A stretch of DNA of 36,043 bases from Chara braunii. Lineage: Eukaryota; Streptophyta; Charophyceae; Charales; Characeae. The stretch covers positions 2,670,831-2,706,873 of the forward strand of contig BFEA01000088.1 in NCBI GenBank assembly GCA_003427395.1. Reading direction: 5' to 3'. The notes under the pieces were generated by a model. The model was not told the DNA's origin. It did not search any database and saw only the letters and a program-made list of their open reading frames with translations. Shown piece by piece: positions 17,194-27,052 of this stretch (position 1 is the first letter of the stretch; the number at the start of each line of letters is the position of its first letter). Made by a program: the position numbers and the translations under genes.

Positions 17194-17736
17194 GTAACCT
17201 TGGTACCCCAAGACTCCACTAAAAACACCCTCAACCTTCTCGGTGGTAAGAAGGATGAGGCTCTCGACACTTGGTTGAGAACGGTGCCAGTAAGGCGGAG
17301 GGCAAAGAGGATGCTACTCGAGGAAGAGGTGATCATTGTCGCCTCGTATCTTGAGGGTTCGACAACCTGATGGCTAGATGGATTGGTAGCCTCGAAAGGG
17401 TTCGGCATGCGAATGAAAGATTGGGCTAAGACCCATACTTTAGAGAGCTTCATGAAGTTGGTAGAATCGCGATGGCACAACCCCTAACAGGCGCAGCATG
17501 CCACTGACGCGTTCACTCGGCTTGATATTAAAAGGTACAAGACCGTGCACGAGCTTACCTCTCCCGTGGAGCGTCTCATTGTCGTACCCGGCGTAGGCTA
17601 CGATCAACAAGTCTTAATGACCATGTTCTTCATATGTTTTCGCACAGACGTCAAGAACTTGCTGGTCAGGGAGGCTATCATCGAATATCACACTCTAGAC
17701 TCCTTTAGCAAGAAGGTCTTAGACTTAAGAGGCTAG
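17194..17736 (+). pseudogene. Element 1: Gag (Retrotrans_gag-like) core
   Basis: The capsid-type domain is readable as KKDEALDTWLRTVPVRRRAK, EEEVIIVASYLEG (stop), KTHTLESFMKLVESRWHNP (stop), then TRLDIKRYKTVHELTSPVER and VPGVGYDQQVLMTMF to FSKKVLDLRG. These fit the helical Retrotrans_gag pattern, in which a Trp-containing helix precedes a substrate-like R-x-Y stretch. At least two in-frame stops and frame changes inactivate it. Confidence 0.7.
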
Positions 17737-18067
17737 GCTAGGAGTTGCCCAACAACCCTCAATAGACGGGAGGAAAAAAAAGAGTCCACAAGAGTGGAAG
17801 AAAAAGGGTAGCCGATTGATGATGGTTGATTCCGACAGGAATCGAACCGAGTTCAATGATGTTTTCGACCTTGTGGACGAAACAAAGTTTGGAAGTGAGG
17901 ATAGTGCTTAGGGTAGCAACCTCGCTTCTTGAGTAAAGGCATGCAATCATGGTAAGGGCGGTCAACAGAAGAGTCAGGGGCAAACCCAAAACTCAAACAA
18001 CACTCTGGTTTGGGTGAGGGCGGGTCTAAAACAAGATGTGTGGTGAAAGCGTTATTAGCAAGGAGCT

Positions 18068-18109
18068 TGCATTAACTGCGACGAGTACGGTCATCAACAG
18101 TTTAGGTGG
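18068..18109 (+). pseudogene. Element 1: Gag zinc knuckle with last Cys lost
   Basis: The reading CINCDEYGHQQFRW fits CX2CX4HX4C except that the final Cys codon TGC is TGG (Trp). The nucleocapsid knuckle would bind RNA; with one ligand missing it should not hold zinc normally. It lies between the Gag core and protease, in the expected order. Confidence 0.65.
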
Positions 18110-18389
18110 AAGAATGCGAAGGTATCGCGAAGATACCTCCGCAAGGTGGTTTTATAATTTTTTCTTTCCAAGGTTGGACTTCTACGAAATCCAGTTTCTA
18201 AAACACATTGGGCTAGTAGAAGTTGTAGTTGCTTCTACTTCTGATGAAGTGGGCGATGTGCCCTCCTCACTTCAAGAGTTGGCCGAGGCTATTGACTCTT
18301 TCGTCCCCCCGCAGACGCGTCACCACCCAGACGCATCTTGACCCAACGATACTCTGTTCATTGGACGTGTTTGAGGCCTTAGAGGACCT

Positions 18390-18795
18390 AGAAAGGGAGT
18401 GGTCGGCAAGGGATTCTCGTGAGTCTTGGGTGGCACTAAGTCGTGGTCCTAGACGGGAGCATTTCATTGTGGAAGTTGGTGTAAGTGGCCGCAAGTGTGG
18501 TGCCTTCGTAGACATCGGCTCCACGCGGAACTTCATAAGTTTCGATTGCGTTGAAAGCCTGTGCCTAAAGGATTGGGTGCAGCGCCTGAGTAGACCAGTA
18601 GCATCTACTATGGCTAACAAAGAGTGCATTCTGGTGGAGGACTACGTCAAGAGCGTGGTCTGGACCTTCTCTTATGGAGGTGGGGAACTGAATCATCAGA
18701 CTAGGATCTCGAAGTTGTCAAACCCCAGTTTGACTGAGACAAGAAAGTGCTCATTGACAAGCATGTGTTGCCTAATGGGAGAACCGTTAGACTAG
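18390..18795 (+). pseudogene. Element 1: retropepsin-like protease
   Basis: HFIVEVGVSGRKCGAFVDIG continues with STRNFIS. The catalytic Asp (GAC, 18511-18513) is kept, but the following Ser/Thr of the D-[ST]-G triad is Ile. The C-terminal half drifts out of frame: FD...VLIDKHVLPNGR is split between two frames near 18730-18760. The domain has the position and length of Ty3/gypsy proteases. Confidence 0.65.
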
Positions 18796-19063
18796 CTAAG
18801 TATAAGGCTAGTAGGTTAATTAACTTTTGTGGTTGCATGTGTGCACCAATGTTCTACAGTTATTACAAACAGAACCAAGAGGAGGGTATGTACATAGTTT
18901 TTGTCTCTAAGAAAGGGGAGATCGTTAAATCGCCCCTAGATATAGAAAACGTCGTCGCAAGGTCCCCTAATATGTTTGAGGAGATTTCAGGAGTTGTGGA
19001 TAGGGAGGTGGTCCATGCCATATAGATAATCCCGGGTAGGACGAATCTATAGGATGACATTGT

Positions 19064-19660
19064 GAGTTAGACGAACTTCGACAGCAACTGAAAGAGTTTA
19101 CAGAAAAGGGCTGGATACTACCTAGCATCTACTTTGGCTTACCTGTCTTATTTGTACCAAAGAAGGGAGGATCATTGAGGATGTGCATCGACTATAAAAG
19201 CCTTAATGTCATCACAGTTAAAAACGCAGAGCCTCTACTGCGGATTGAAGATCTACTGGATAGGTGCAGGGGTGTAAGTACTTCACCAAGCTAGACTTAA
19301 AATCTGAATACCATTAGATTGTCATCAGACCGGAGGACCAACACAAAACCGCTTTTCAGACTAGGTATGATTTGTACGCGTTTGTGGTGTTGCCCTTTGG
19401 CCTTTGCAATGCGGCGGGTATATTTCAGCACGCCATGAATATAATAGTCCACAACTAATTGGATAAGTTTATCGTCATGTACCTCGACGACATTCTTATC
19501 TTCAGTAGAACTGTTCAGGAGTATACTCAACATGTAGAAAAAATACTTTCACTCCTACAATGACACAAGTACAAGAAAAATTTAGAGAAATGCAAGTTCA
19601 ACTGCACTAAAATTTTGTACTTGGTCAGAGGTATCTGCGGAAGGTATCAGGTCCGAAAGA
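19064..19660 (+). pseudogene. Element 1: reverse transcriptase
   Basis: Fingers and palm are readable: ELDELRQQLKEFTEKGWILP, LPVLFVPKKGGSLRMCIDYK, then after a frameshift near 19270 FTKLDLKSEYH, QHKTAFQTRYDLYAFVVLPF and FIVMYLDDILIFSR. The YLDD box is at 19480-19491, so both active-site Asp codons survive. A stop lies in LKSEYH*, another before LDKF, and another after ILSLLQ. The thumb (KCKFNCTKILYLVRGI) follows, with further frame loss. Confidence 0.85.
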
Positions 19661-19754
19661 TGCGAAGGTGGCTAGCATTCGTGATTGGCCATGATCTCAG
19701 TCTTTGATCGTGGTCATGTCATTGTCGAGGATGTGTGGCTACTACTGAAACTTC

Positions 19755-20270
19755 GTGAAAAACTATAATGCGGTTGCCTTCACTTTCACTGATCAGACAC
19801 GCCTTGACACTCCATGGGAATGGACAGATGCGTGCGAGGCTGCTTTCAAGAGGTTGAAGTATGCTCTCATGCATCATGACATTCTCATGGTTCTCGATCT
19901 AGAGAGGTCGTTTGTTGTGATCATCGACGCAAGTCAATATGGCATTGGCGAGGTGCTAGTCCAACAGGAAGGGAAGAAGTTCAAGCCCATAAGCAAGAAG
20001 ATGACATCGAAGAAGTTGGCGAGGGCCACCTACGAAAGGGAACTCTATGCCCTCTACAAAGCACTTCTCCCCACTTGAGACTATCTGTTCGGAAGGTTTT
20101 TTTACTTAAGAACCGGCCATCAGATACTCAAGTCGATCAAAACACAACCTGTCATTTCTTACGCACTCAAACGCTGGATGAAAGTTATAGATCAATATGA
20201 CTTCAAGCTCGGTTAGGTGAAGGTAGAGTACAATAAGGTTGCGGATGCGCTGTCACGTAGGGCACACTGT
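19755..20270 (+). pseudogene. Element 1: RNase H domain
   Basis: WEWTDACEAAFKRLKYAL leads to VIIDASQYGIGEVLVQQEGK and ATYERELYALYKALLPT before a stop. Then follow DYLFGR, TGHQILKSIKTQP and RWMKVIDQYDFKLG. The first two acidic residues (IIDAS and TYERE) are present. The third conserved Asp, in the usual TDHQ box, is Gly here. The tail VEYNKVADALSRR is typical of the RNase H-integrase junction of Ty3/gypsy elements. Confidence 0.8.
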
Positions 20271-20494
20271 CTAGGCGTGTTAATTACTAAGTTTGGCCTA
20301 TTAGATGATGTAACTCGATTCTTGGTGGAAGTCTTCAAGGAAAATCCCATCACGATGGACGGCATGCGCAAACTTGATGCTAAAGAGAACGCCACATTAT
20401 ATGTATTTGTTATGGTGGATGGGTTACTCTTTCTTGAAAAGGCAGAATTTAAGATATTAGTTGTCCTATCTAGTGAAATTTTGCATAGTTTATT

Positions 20495-21382
20495 TTAAGG
20501 TGAGTGTCACGATGCTACCGGATACTTCGGAAGTTCGGCTGTAAAAAGACAAGTGTTAATTTAGTGCAACGTTTTTGGTGGCTTGGTATGCTTGATGAAG
20601 CAAAGAAGTACATTCAAACTTGTCAAGTTTGTCTGCGGGACAAGTCGCGAACTTAAGTTGCACTTGGGTTGCTCAAGTTGTCGCCCATTCCTCCTGGTCC
20701 TGGAGAAAATGTATCCATGGATTTCATAGACACTCGGGACCAGCAACACTGGCAAGAGGCACATCTTGAAGTTCGTGATAATTCATAGGTTTACTAAGTA
20801 CGGTAGACTAATTGTTTTGTCGAAAATGGGAGGACAAATCATGTCATCAAGTTATTTACTTCCGCTGATCCTGGACAAAGCGTATGCATGGACTTCATGG
20901 TCACACTCGTGACCAATAAAAGTGGCAAGGGGCACATATTCTTGATAGTTGACTGATTTACTAAGTAAGCTTATGTTAATTGTCATGCCGAAAATGGCGA
21001 GGACGGATCATATCATCCATTTATTTATGGATAAGTGGGTGCATGTTTTCAAATTGCTCCAGTCCATCGTTAGTGATAGAGATGTCGGTTTCACTAGCGA
21101 AATGTGGAAGAAGGTGGCTGAACAGATGGGCAGCCAACAGTCCAAATGACTTTGAGGAATCATCCCGAAGCCAACGGTCAAGCTGAACAGATGAACCGTG
21201 TGGTGCAGCATCTGCTGAGGCACTACATGAAACCCAGGAAGGATGACTGGGATGAGAAGTTGCCTCTCATCGCCTGTCTCTACAACAACGCTATACATAG
21301 CACCACCGACGTTAGTCCGAATCAATTGCATTTGAGATGGAAACTTAGATCTGCTCTTGATTTCCTCCTGCCTGAAAACTGA
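20495..21382 (+). pseudogene. Element 1: integrase zinc-binding and core domains, partly duplicated
   Basis: The zinc domain is ECHDATGYFG with the second His changed to Tyr, then TCQVCLRD (Cys pair 20621-20632). The core begins with MDFID (Asp 20720). About 171 bp around this point are repeated: block 20688-20858 recurs as 20859-21029 with a second MDFM (Asp 20891), so the first catalytic Asp exists twice. SIVSDRDVGFTSE (Asp 21075) and HPEANGQAEQMN (Glu 21185) complete the D, D, E set. Stops and frameshifts separate them. Confidence 0.8.
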
Positions 21383-21460
21383 TCTGCTGCAACTCCTGGA
21401 ACTATAGAATTTGGTTTGCGTCAAGGTTTTGAGCACATTAAGAAATCTCAAGAATGAAAA

Positions 21461-21984
21461 ATGATTGCTTTTGAGAACAAACATCGACGTCAGTCCACAG
21501 TTCAGGTAGGGGAACGTGTTTGGGTCAAGGCTAGTGAACTAGGACAAGAATTCGACATCTTTAGGGAAGTAATGTTGCATTACTTTGGTCCTTGGGAAGG
21601 CTTGGATATCGTGGGTGATGATTTGAACGGTCCCTCATACGTTATTCAAATCCCTGGTCACTTGCGCACTTACCTTTTGTTTCATGCGTCAAAGCTTGCA
21701 CTTCTCAATGAGACACTGTAGTTCCCCTCAAGGAGATCGATGTTGCCCCGAACCATGGATGACCACGTGGACGTCAACAACGTTTTGGAGCACAGAGACA
21801 TGCCTGTTCCGAAGTCTGTGGCTAGAAAACAACCGCCGAAAACCAAGAGGGAGTACTGGGTCAGATTCATGCATCACACGGATCCAAAAGAAGCCCGATA
21901 GTTCATAGGAGAGGAACTGGTTGAAACAGCCCCTCAAATTGTGACAAATTATGAAATAAGGTTAAAGGGGAAGACCCCTACTTG
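21461..21984 (+). pseudogene. Element 1: integrase C-terminal (GPY-like) and chromodomain-like tail
   Basis: TVQVGERVWVKASELGQEFD and HYFGPWEGLDIVGDD then YLLFHASKLALL mark the C-terminal integrase module. After a stop at 21719-21721, a second part reads DDHVDVNNVLEHRDMPVPKS and KTKREYWVRFMHHTD, an arrangement like the chromodomain tail of chromoviruses (acidic start, K-x-x-YWVRF strand). It is less aromatic than a canonical chromodomain, so that call is tentative. Confidence 0.6.
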
Positions 21985-22024
21985 AGAAGCATCTCAGCGG
22001 ACTTCTGAAGATGAGGGGGATGGA

Positions 22025-22556
22025 ATGCGAGGAACAAGCCCTCTCGAGGCCCTTATTAGATATGCACATGTTCTAGGTTGTGGCCCCCAGCCAGCCCTAT
22101 GCCCGCCCTATGTGAAGGCGGGATTGAATATTCACAAGAGGCCTAAATTTGACAATTTTCCATATGTGGACAATTGAAGCATGCCAGTTGGTTACAGGGA
22201 AGCATGAGCCTCCAGGCTCTTTCCAAAAACAAGGGGTGCGTTGCACAATTGAGCCCAAGGCCGGGTGGTTGGCCTTGGGCCAGGCATTGTGAGGCCGACA
22301 CATCACGCAGTGACCGCAGACGAATGAGAAAGCAGTGTCATCATCACATGACTTCTGCAAGCCAATGAGAATGTGGCAAACATTTGCACCTGGACATCGG
22401 TCTGGATGAGCCTAACCAAGAAGGGCCCGGACCCAAGAAGTGGGCCTGGGCACAAACAGTGGAGCCGGACTGGAAGCTACTGGAAACCTCTCCAGCAAGG
22501 CCCAGGCAGGCAATGCGAACATGAGTTACTGGAAAATTCTCCAGCCTACTCTACTC
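22025..22556 (+). repeat. Dispersed repeat family R1, copy 2
   Basis: It pairs with 10103-10671 in the same orientation and order, lacking the segment of about 40 bp found there. Directly to its right begins repeat R2, whereas at 11 kb R2 lies about 1 kb away. Confidence 0.75.
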
Positions 22557-22557
22557 A

Positions 22558-23027
22558 GGTACGTGACGTCAACACCAAATTGTGGCAGCCCCTCAAATAT
22601 CGTGACGTCAACACCAATGCCGACGACCAGCATACATCATGTATGTTCTCTCTCCTCCGCTCATCGCCCCTTGGAGCCCACAACATGCGCCTCCTACCCG
22701 AGGACCACCTTCGCCCATCACCCGCATTGCCTGCCTGAGTCAAAGACCGCCTTCAACTTTAGAGTGATTCACTCGTACGAACATAGATAGGCGAGCTAGG
22801 CAGAGTAGAGTAGGCTGGGTGTTACACCAGACAGTAGGGGCGATATTGGATATAGTGTTCGTGTGACTAGAGAGCGTTGGCATTGGCACTCGCCTACTTT
22901 GTATGACCCTTATTTGGGTGGTATCTTGGTGCATTTGACCTCTTTGCTTTGTACATGACCATCTAGACTACTTCGTGATTTTGCAACGTGGTTTTCTGTC
23001 TATCCCTCTCGCTCATATTCCTTGCAC
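22558..23027 (+). repeat. Dispersed repeat R2, LTR-like, copy 2
   Basis: The first part (22558-22738) matches 11655-11793 in inverted orientation. The second part (22737-23027) matches 11795-12083 directly, ending at TTGCA. ACGTGACGTCAACACCAA occurs twice (about 22560 and 22600), giving two TGACGTCA palindromes typical of bZIP sites. Being the LTR of an unrecognised element is inference. Confidence 0.6.
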
Positions 23028-23044
23028 CTGCCAACGTTTGAGCA

Positions 23045-23500
23045 ACGACCCTTAGGCTAACTCAGGTGGTTAGGCACGCAAGTGGCGCTAAGGAGGTTGT
23101 GGGTTCGAGCCCCATAAGTGCCTGTGGCGAACTTAAGTGCCAACCAGGTGTGATAGACCGCTTCATAGCTTTGATCGGTATTAGTAGGGTCTTTGGCCAT
23201 CACGGGTGTGAGTGTGAGTGAGAGCGGAACTGGGTTGTGTTTGGTGTGCGGGAGAGTGTTGGCCTTAGACACTGTTGCTACTTGATGGGGGGTGGGGGAT
23301 GATGAAAAGGGAGGTGCAGCTATTGCCAAAATGCTCGGTCTTGGTGTTGGCCACACCGACATTGGCGTTAGGAGTGGGTCTGTGGAATAAGGTCTTGTGT
23401 TCGGTACCAGATTATGACTCAGGGCTAGCTGCTTAGTGCTAACTTGCGCTGCGGACCGGTCGGCGAGGCCCGGGCGCACTCCGCGGACTAGGGCAGTGAT
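23045..23500 (+). repeat. tRNA-like SINE head and body
   Basis: A D-arm-like stem (CTAA, loop CTCAGGTGG, TTAG; 23057-23073) and a T-arm-like stem (GTGGG, loop TTCGAGC, CCCAT; 23099-23115) are spaced as in a tRNA and give A- and B-box-like Pol III promoter elements. The acceptor arm does not pair. The body continues past 23320, where AAATGCTCGGTCTTGGTGTT and GGCGTTAGGAGTGGGTCTGT also occur at 25685-25745. It is best read as a SINE derived from a tRNA rather than a functional tRNA gene. Confidence 0.6.
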
Positions 23501-23520
23501 GGTGAGCGCCATCACTTCGC

Positions 23521-24426
23521 TTGGTCGTCCTGGTGCCCGTCCGGCGCTTCGGTCCGGGCGTAGGTGGGTTTTCCACGTGGCAGCTTAAGGAGACGGCATG
23601 TCAGCTTGAAGGAATCAAGCTTAGATTGAAGAGACAGCGCGGTCGTTCGAGAGGCGGCTGCGACAACATAATAAGATACAACAATATCAAGATTAATGAC
23701 CATAACAGCCTCAACCATGACTACAACGGCAACAATGATGGCGATGGAGGCGGCGACCATGCAGACGCTGTTGCTATTGCCTTGCTTGAAGAGGAGGGAG
23801 CTGCGTTGGAGATGGTGCGGATGTATAAGCGACAGATGGACGACATCTATGCCGTGCTGATTCAACATCGACACAATCTACCAGCGGAACTTCTGGAGGA
23901 GGGTGAGGAGTTGTTCAGCGGATGGGAGGAGGAGCTCCATGCAAATCTCCCTTTTCAGCGGTTGGNCGCTATTGAAGAANCACAAGTNATGGCGGAGNTG
24001 TGTGATTGTACTNAAATGCTAGGGAAAGTGAGGGGAATCTTCGTTGAGCTCTGGGAGGGGCTGTATGTGAATACAAGGCGTGATGATGTGAAATGGCGTT
24101 GCTGCGTGGGGCCTGAGGAGGGGCAGGTGCGTTGTGCCACGTCGCAGAATCGTTCGTATGAAGCTGACGGCACTTGTATTTCAGCCACTTCCGCTATTAA
24201 GGAGGTTGTAACTCGCCACGGGGAGCTTGAGGAGGGGGAGGGTTCTTGCGGTGAATCGGAGGAGCGCTCGTTTGTGGGTGATGAGGATTGCCCTCGGTGG
24301 GGAGGAGGGGATATCGCCAGGTGTGATAATTACAACAACAACAACAGCGACCACAACGGGAATATCGACGATGAACTTATGATGTTTGTGGCGCAGGGTG
24401 TGAAAAAATATAAACGACAGCAATAA
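23521..24426 (+). CDS. Asn/Asp- and Glu-rich open frame, hypothetical
   Basis: A 301-codon open stretch, unusual in a region where everything else is broken. Its first codon is TTG; the first in-frame ATG is near 23813 (MVRMYKRQMDDIYAV). The parts are a basic segment (KLRLKRQRGRSRGG), an Asn/Asp-rich segment (about residues 47-80), a Glu-rich region with LLEEGEELFSGWEEELHANL, a Cys-rich stretch, and a second Asn/Asp-rich tail. Five N bases fall at 23966-24013. The high AAC/GAC content (CAACAACAACAGCGACC) suggests expansion of trinucleotides. It may be an exon of a spliced gene or a chance frame in repeat-derived DNA. No domain was recognised. Confidence 0.35.
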   Translation: MVVLVPVRRFGPGVGGFSTWQLKETACQLEGIKLRLKRQRGRSRGGCDNIIRYNNIKINDHNSLNHDYNGNNDGDGGGDHADAVAIALLEEEGAALEMVRMYKRQMDDIYAVLIQHRHNLPAELLEEGEELFSGWEEELHANLPFQRLXAIEEXQXMAEXCDCTXMLGKVRGIFVELWEGLYVNTRRDDVKWRCCVGPEEGQVRCATSQNRSYEADGTCISATSAIKEVVTRHGELEEGEGSCGESEERSFVGDEDCPRWGGGDIARCDNYNNNNSDHNGNIDDELMMFVAQGVKKYKRQQ

Positions 24427-24823
24427 CTACACGGTGCGTGACGGTGGAACGGGAGGACCGATCTTCAACTGGTGCACGCCAGAAAACGACGTTGATCTCA
24501 ACAACAACGATGACAACAACGAGTCAGCCGGCGACAACACGACTGGGGATCACAGCGATTGTGACAACAAATTTCATAACGACAATACAGCCGGTGATAA
24601 CAAAAACAACAAAGATATTCACAGTGATACTCACGGAATAACAAGTGAGAATGGGCAGTCTCTTCCCCCCTTTCCCCACCCTCCCCTGTTCATTTTTTGC
24701 TGGTGTTTTTTGGGGTTGGATCAGGGGTGTGGGCGAGTTGGGTGGATGATTGGAAGGTTTGGTAAACGGGAGGACTGTGCGGGAACGTTGGAAGTTGGAT
24801 GGTGGCGCGAAGGGGTGGGTTAG
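24427..24823 (+). other. Continuation of AAC/GAC-rich sequence in another frame
   Basis: NNNDDNNESAGDNTTGDH-type translation continues in the +1 frame for about 130 codons, then changes to Pro/Phe/Gly-rich text without a domain. It could be a frameshifted extension of the preceding frame or simply the same repeat composition. Confidence 0.35.
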
Positions 24824-25500
24824 TGACTCTAGGATAATCGGGTTGCATAGGGTAGCATGTGAGTGGTTGGTTCCAGCATGCTCTTCCTGGGTTACGTGGT
24901 GATTGCTCAGATTTGGCTTCTCGATCTGCTATATGAATTTGGTAAACTAATATGGCAAACTAAACCTTGTGCAGCTCTTTAGGATATAAGATGTCGCCAT
25001 GTGGCAGGGCAGATGGCGCAGTGAGGAACTACCATCGGGAATACGCATTAGGGCGACCTATGCGACTTGTTGTGTTCGGCCACGTGGCTGTTTTGCTAGG
25101 ATTTCTCTACCCCTTTTTCGATGAAGAATCCACATGTATTCTTGTCTTCTCTGATTACCCCTCCTCTTACTTCATAAGCTTTTTAGGGTAGGCATAGATC
25201 TCGTGTCTCGAAGGGTGGGTGTATCAATTGATCTTCTATTCTCCCTACTGCTGATTGCCTCTCCTCCTAATGGCGCGGTGAGGATTTATGTGGTAGATGA
25301 TGAGGAACTCAGAGTAGGGCTATGATTTTGGATATGAATTTGGATTACGATGGACGGTTAATCCCCTCAGTTGAGGGCAATCAATGCTGCTCATCAGTCA
25401 CTTGGCGTGCTTGCGTGTCGCTTTCCATGACCATTTAGATGACCGACACGTGGCAAGCCTACACGAGTTTGAAATGAGTTTGAAATGTTCCTATAACAAT
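24824..25500. other. Interval without a recognised gene
   Basis: Short frames only (under 95 residues); no motif or repeat was recognised. Confidence 0.4.
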
Positions 25501-25510
25501 CATTATATGT

Positions 25511-25650
25511 CAAGGGACACTGGACCCGCTTTCCAGCAGGTGCTGATCCCCACCAATAGATGGAAGTTCCCCGAGCATGCTAGTGGTGTCTGCTCTTATG
25601 AGCACCTCTCGCATCCACTTGGTTTTTTTTTTTTTTTTTTTTTTTTTTTA
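25511..25650 (+). repeat. Dispersed SINE-like repeat, copy 3
   Basis: GGGACACTGGACCCGCTTTC, CAGCAGGTGCTGATCCCCACC, AATAGATGGAAG and TCTGCTCTTATGAGCACCTC match copy 2 closely. A T run at 25621-25649 ends it. Confidence 0.65.
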
Positions 25651-25762
25651 GAGTGGGTCTGTGGATGATTGAGGATGAACGGGCAAAATGCTCGGTCTTG
25701 GTGTTGGCCACACCGCCATTGGCGTTAGGAGTGGGTCTGTGGATGTTTGAGGATGAACGGGC
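25650..25762 (+). repeat. Short tandem repeat and SINE-body fragment
   Basis: GAGTGGGTCTGTGGATGATTGAGGATGAACGGG (first 20 bases at 25651-25670) recurs at 25731-25763. Between the two lies a piece matching 23326-23393 (AAATGCTCGGTCTTGGTGTT and GGCCACACCG). It links this locus to the SINE at 23.0-23.5 kb. Confidence 0.65.
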
Positions 25763-26195
25763 TACCTCGCTTTAGATTTGAAGGCATTCAGGAGGGACAT
25801 ACTTGAAATTGGGATTCTGACAGTGTCCCAATGTACAATGGGCTATGGGAAAATAACCTACGCCCCAACAAGTGGCCTAGGGGCCTAGAAATATGGCGGT
25901 TCATTGGGCGTGATGGAATGATTGGGTGATAAGCGGATCGTTAATTCTTTCATGAAACAAGTCCGGCAATGTCACACTTTCAATTTCGAAGGGCAAGAAA
26001 ACATGTGCGGGGAACAACATCGGGTGACACTGTGGGGTTTGAAAAGGGCGATATCAATAGAAATGGTTGTGGCCCAGATGTGACGTTGTTCATTTTATTT
26101 TAGCTATGTGTTGATGCATTCCAGTGTGTTTCTCCTCTGAATTATCATTTGACGAAGGGGCAACATGTACTATCCCATTAGCTATGCTTGCAGGG
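25763..26195. other. Interval without a recognised gene
   Basis: No domain, repeat or RNA was recognised. Confidence 0.4.
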
Positions 26196-26200
26196 TCGAT

Positions 26201-26203
<3 letters not shown>

Positions 26204-26263
<60 letters not shown>
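26204..26263. repeat. (GA)n microsatellite
   Basis: An uninterrupted GA run followed by purine-rich, GGAAGA-type sequence to about 26470. Confidence 0.9.
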
Positions 26264-26266
<3 letters not shown>

Positions 26267-26500
26267 GTTGGGCGGTTCAAGGAAGAAGGCGGCCATAGCC
26301 GCGGAGCTTGGACATAGAGGTAGAAGAAAGAAGATGAGTGAAGGAGGAGGGAGAGACAAAGGAGGAAAGAGAAGTCATAGATGCGGAAGAGGAAAAAGGG
26401 ACGACAAAGGAAGAATAAAGACATAGTCGGGGTGAAGGAGGAAGAAAGAGAAAGGAGGGTTGGTGAGAGAAAAATGGTCGGCAGCTATAGCCGAGTGAAA

Positions 26501-26670
26501 CGTTGACCAAGGAGTTAACCGGAGGGTTTACCGGGGTTGACTGACGTGTTGACCAAGGCGTTGACCGGGGAGTTGACCGGGCGTTGACTGATCGACGTTG
26601 ACCACGGCGTCGACCAAGCGTTAACCAAGGCGTTGACCGAAGCTGTTGACCATGAGATTGACCAAGCTGG
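26501..26670. repeat. 12-bp minisatellite rich in TTGACC
   Basis: About 13 degenerate copies of a 12-bp unit near CGTTGACCAAGG. The core TTGAC occurs about ten times in 170 bp. TTGAC(C/T) is the W-box core recognised by WRKY transcription factors; whether it acts as such here is not shown. Confidence 0.75.
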
Positions 26671-27052
26671 AGTTGGTATATTCTCGCCAAGCCTTCAGCC
26701 TATTCCCTCGCCCTATGGATGTGCACTTACCCCATGGTACTCGGTGAGTCTGTCTGTCGCTTATTTCTGCATTAAGTCTCTTCTGTTCAGGTGATAGGAA
26801 CTCCGTGTATGAGGTCGTAGAGCTGCGTTGACCAAACCCACAGAGGTTGAGTAGGGCTTAATTCTATGTCTGACGACTGACACATCCCGGAGGACAAACC
26901 CTCCCAAGGACCGGTACAAACCGACGAGCTGAACAGTGCGGCACGGGTGACTTAAAATCCGAGTTGTGGGTTGCACAACCACCTGTCTAAGTGTTGAGAG
27001 GACTTGCTGATCGCGTCATTCTGTTTGCAACGTTCAACAATTCTTGAGGAGT
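26671..27052. other. Interval without a recognised gene
   Basis: An intron-like pair of signals (GGTGAGTCTG near 26742 and a TCTCTTCTGTTCAG end near 26791) is present, but neither side shows a coding frame. Confidence 0.35.

Larger units (their letters stand above)
16830..21985 (+). mobile_element. Decayed Ty3/gypsy LTR retrotransposon, element 1
   Basis: The order gag, zinc knuckle, protease, reverse transcriptase, RNase H, integrase, C-terminal domain is that of Ty3/gypsy elements. Many stops and frameshifts break every domain, and the integrase core is partly duplicated. LTRs were not recognised on either side. Its domains are listed separately. The decay looks old and random; it cannot move itself. 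Confidence 0.85.

Noticed and set aside
23057-23115. Functional tRNA gene
   Set aside because: D and T arms are recognisable but acceptor and anticodon arms do not pair convincingly.
23057-23515. 152-residue minus-strand open frame
   Set aside because: It overlaps the tRNA-like SINE; its text is typical of SINE translation.
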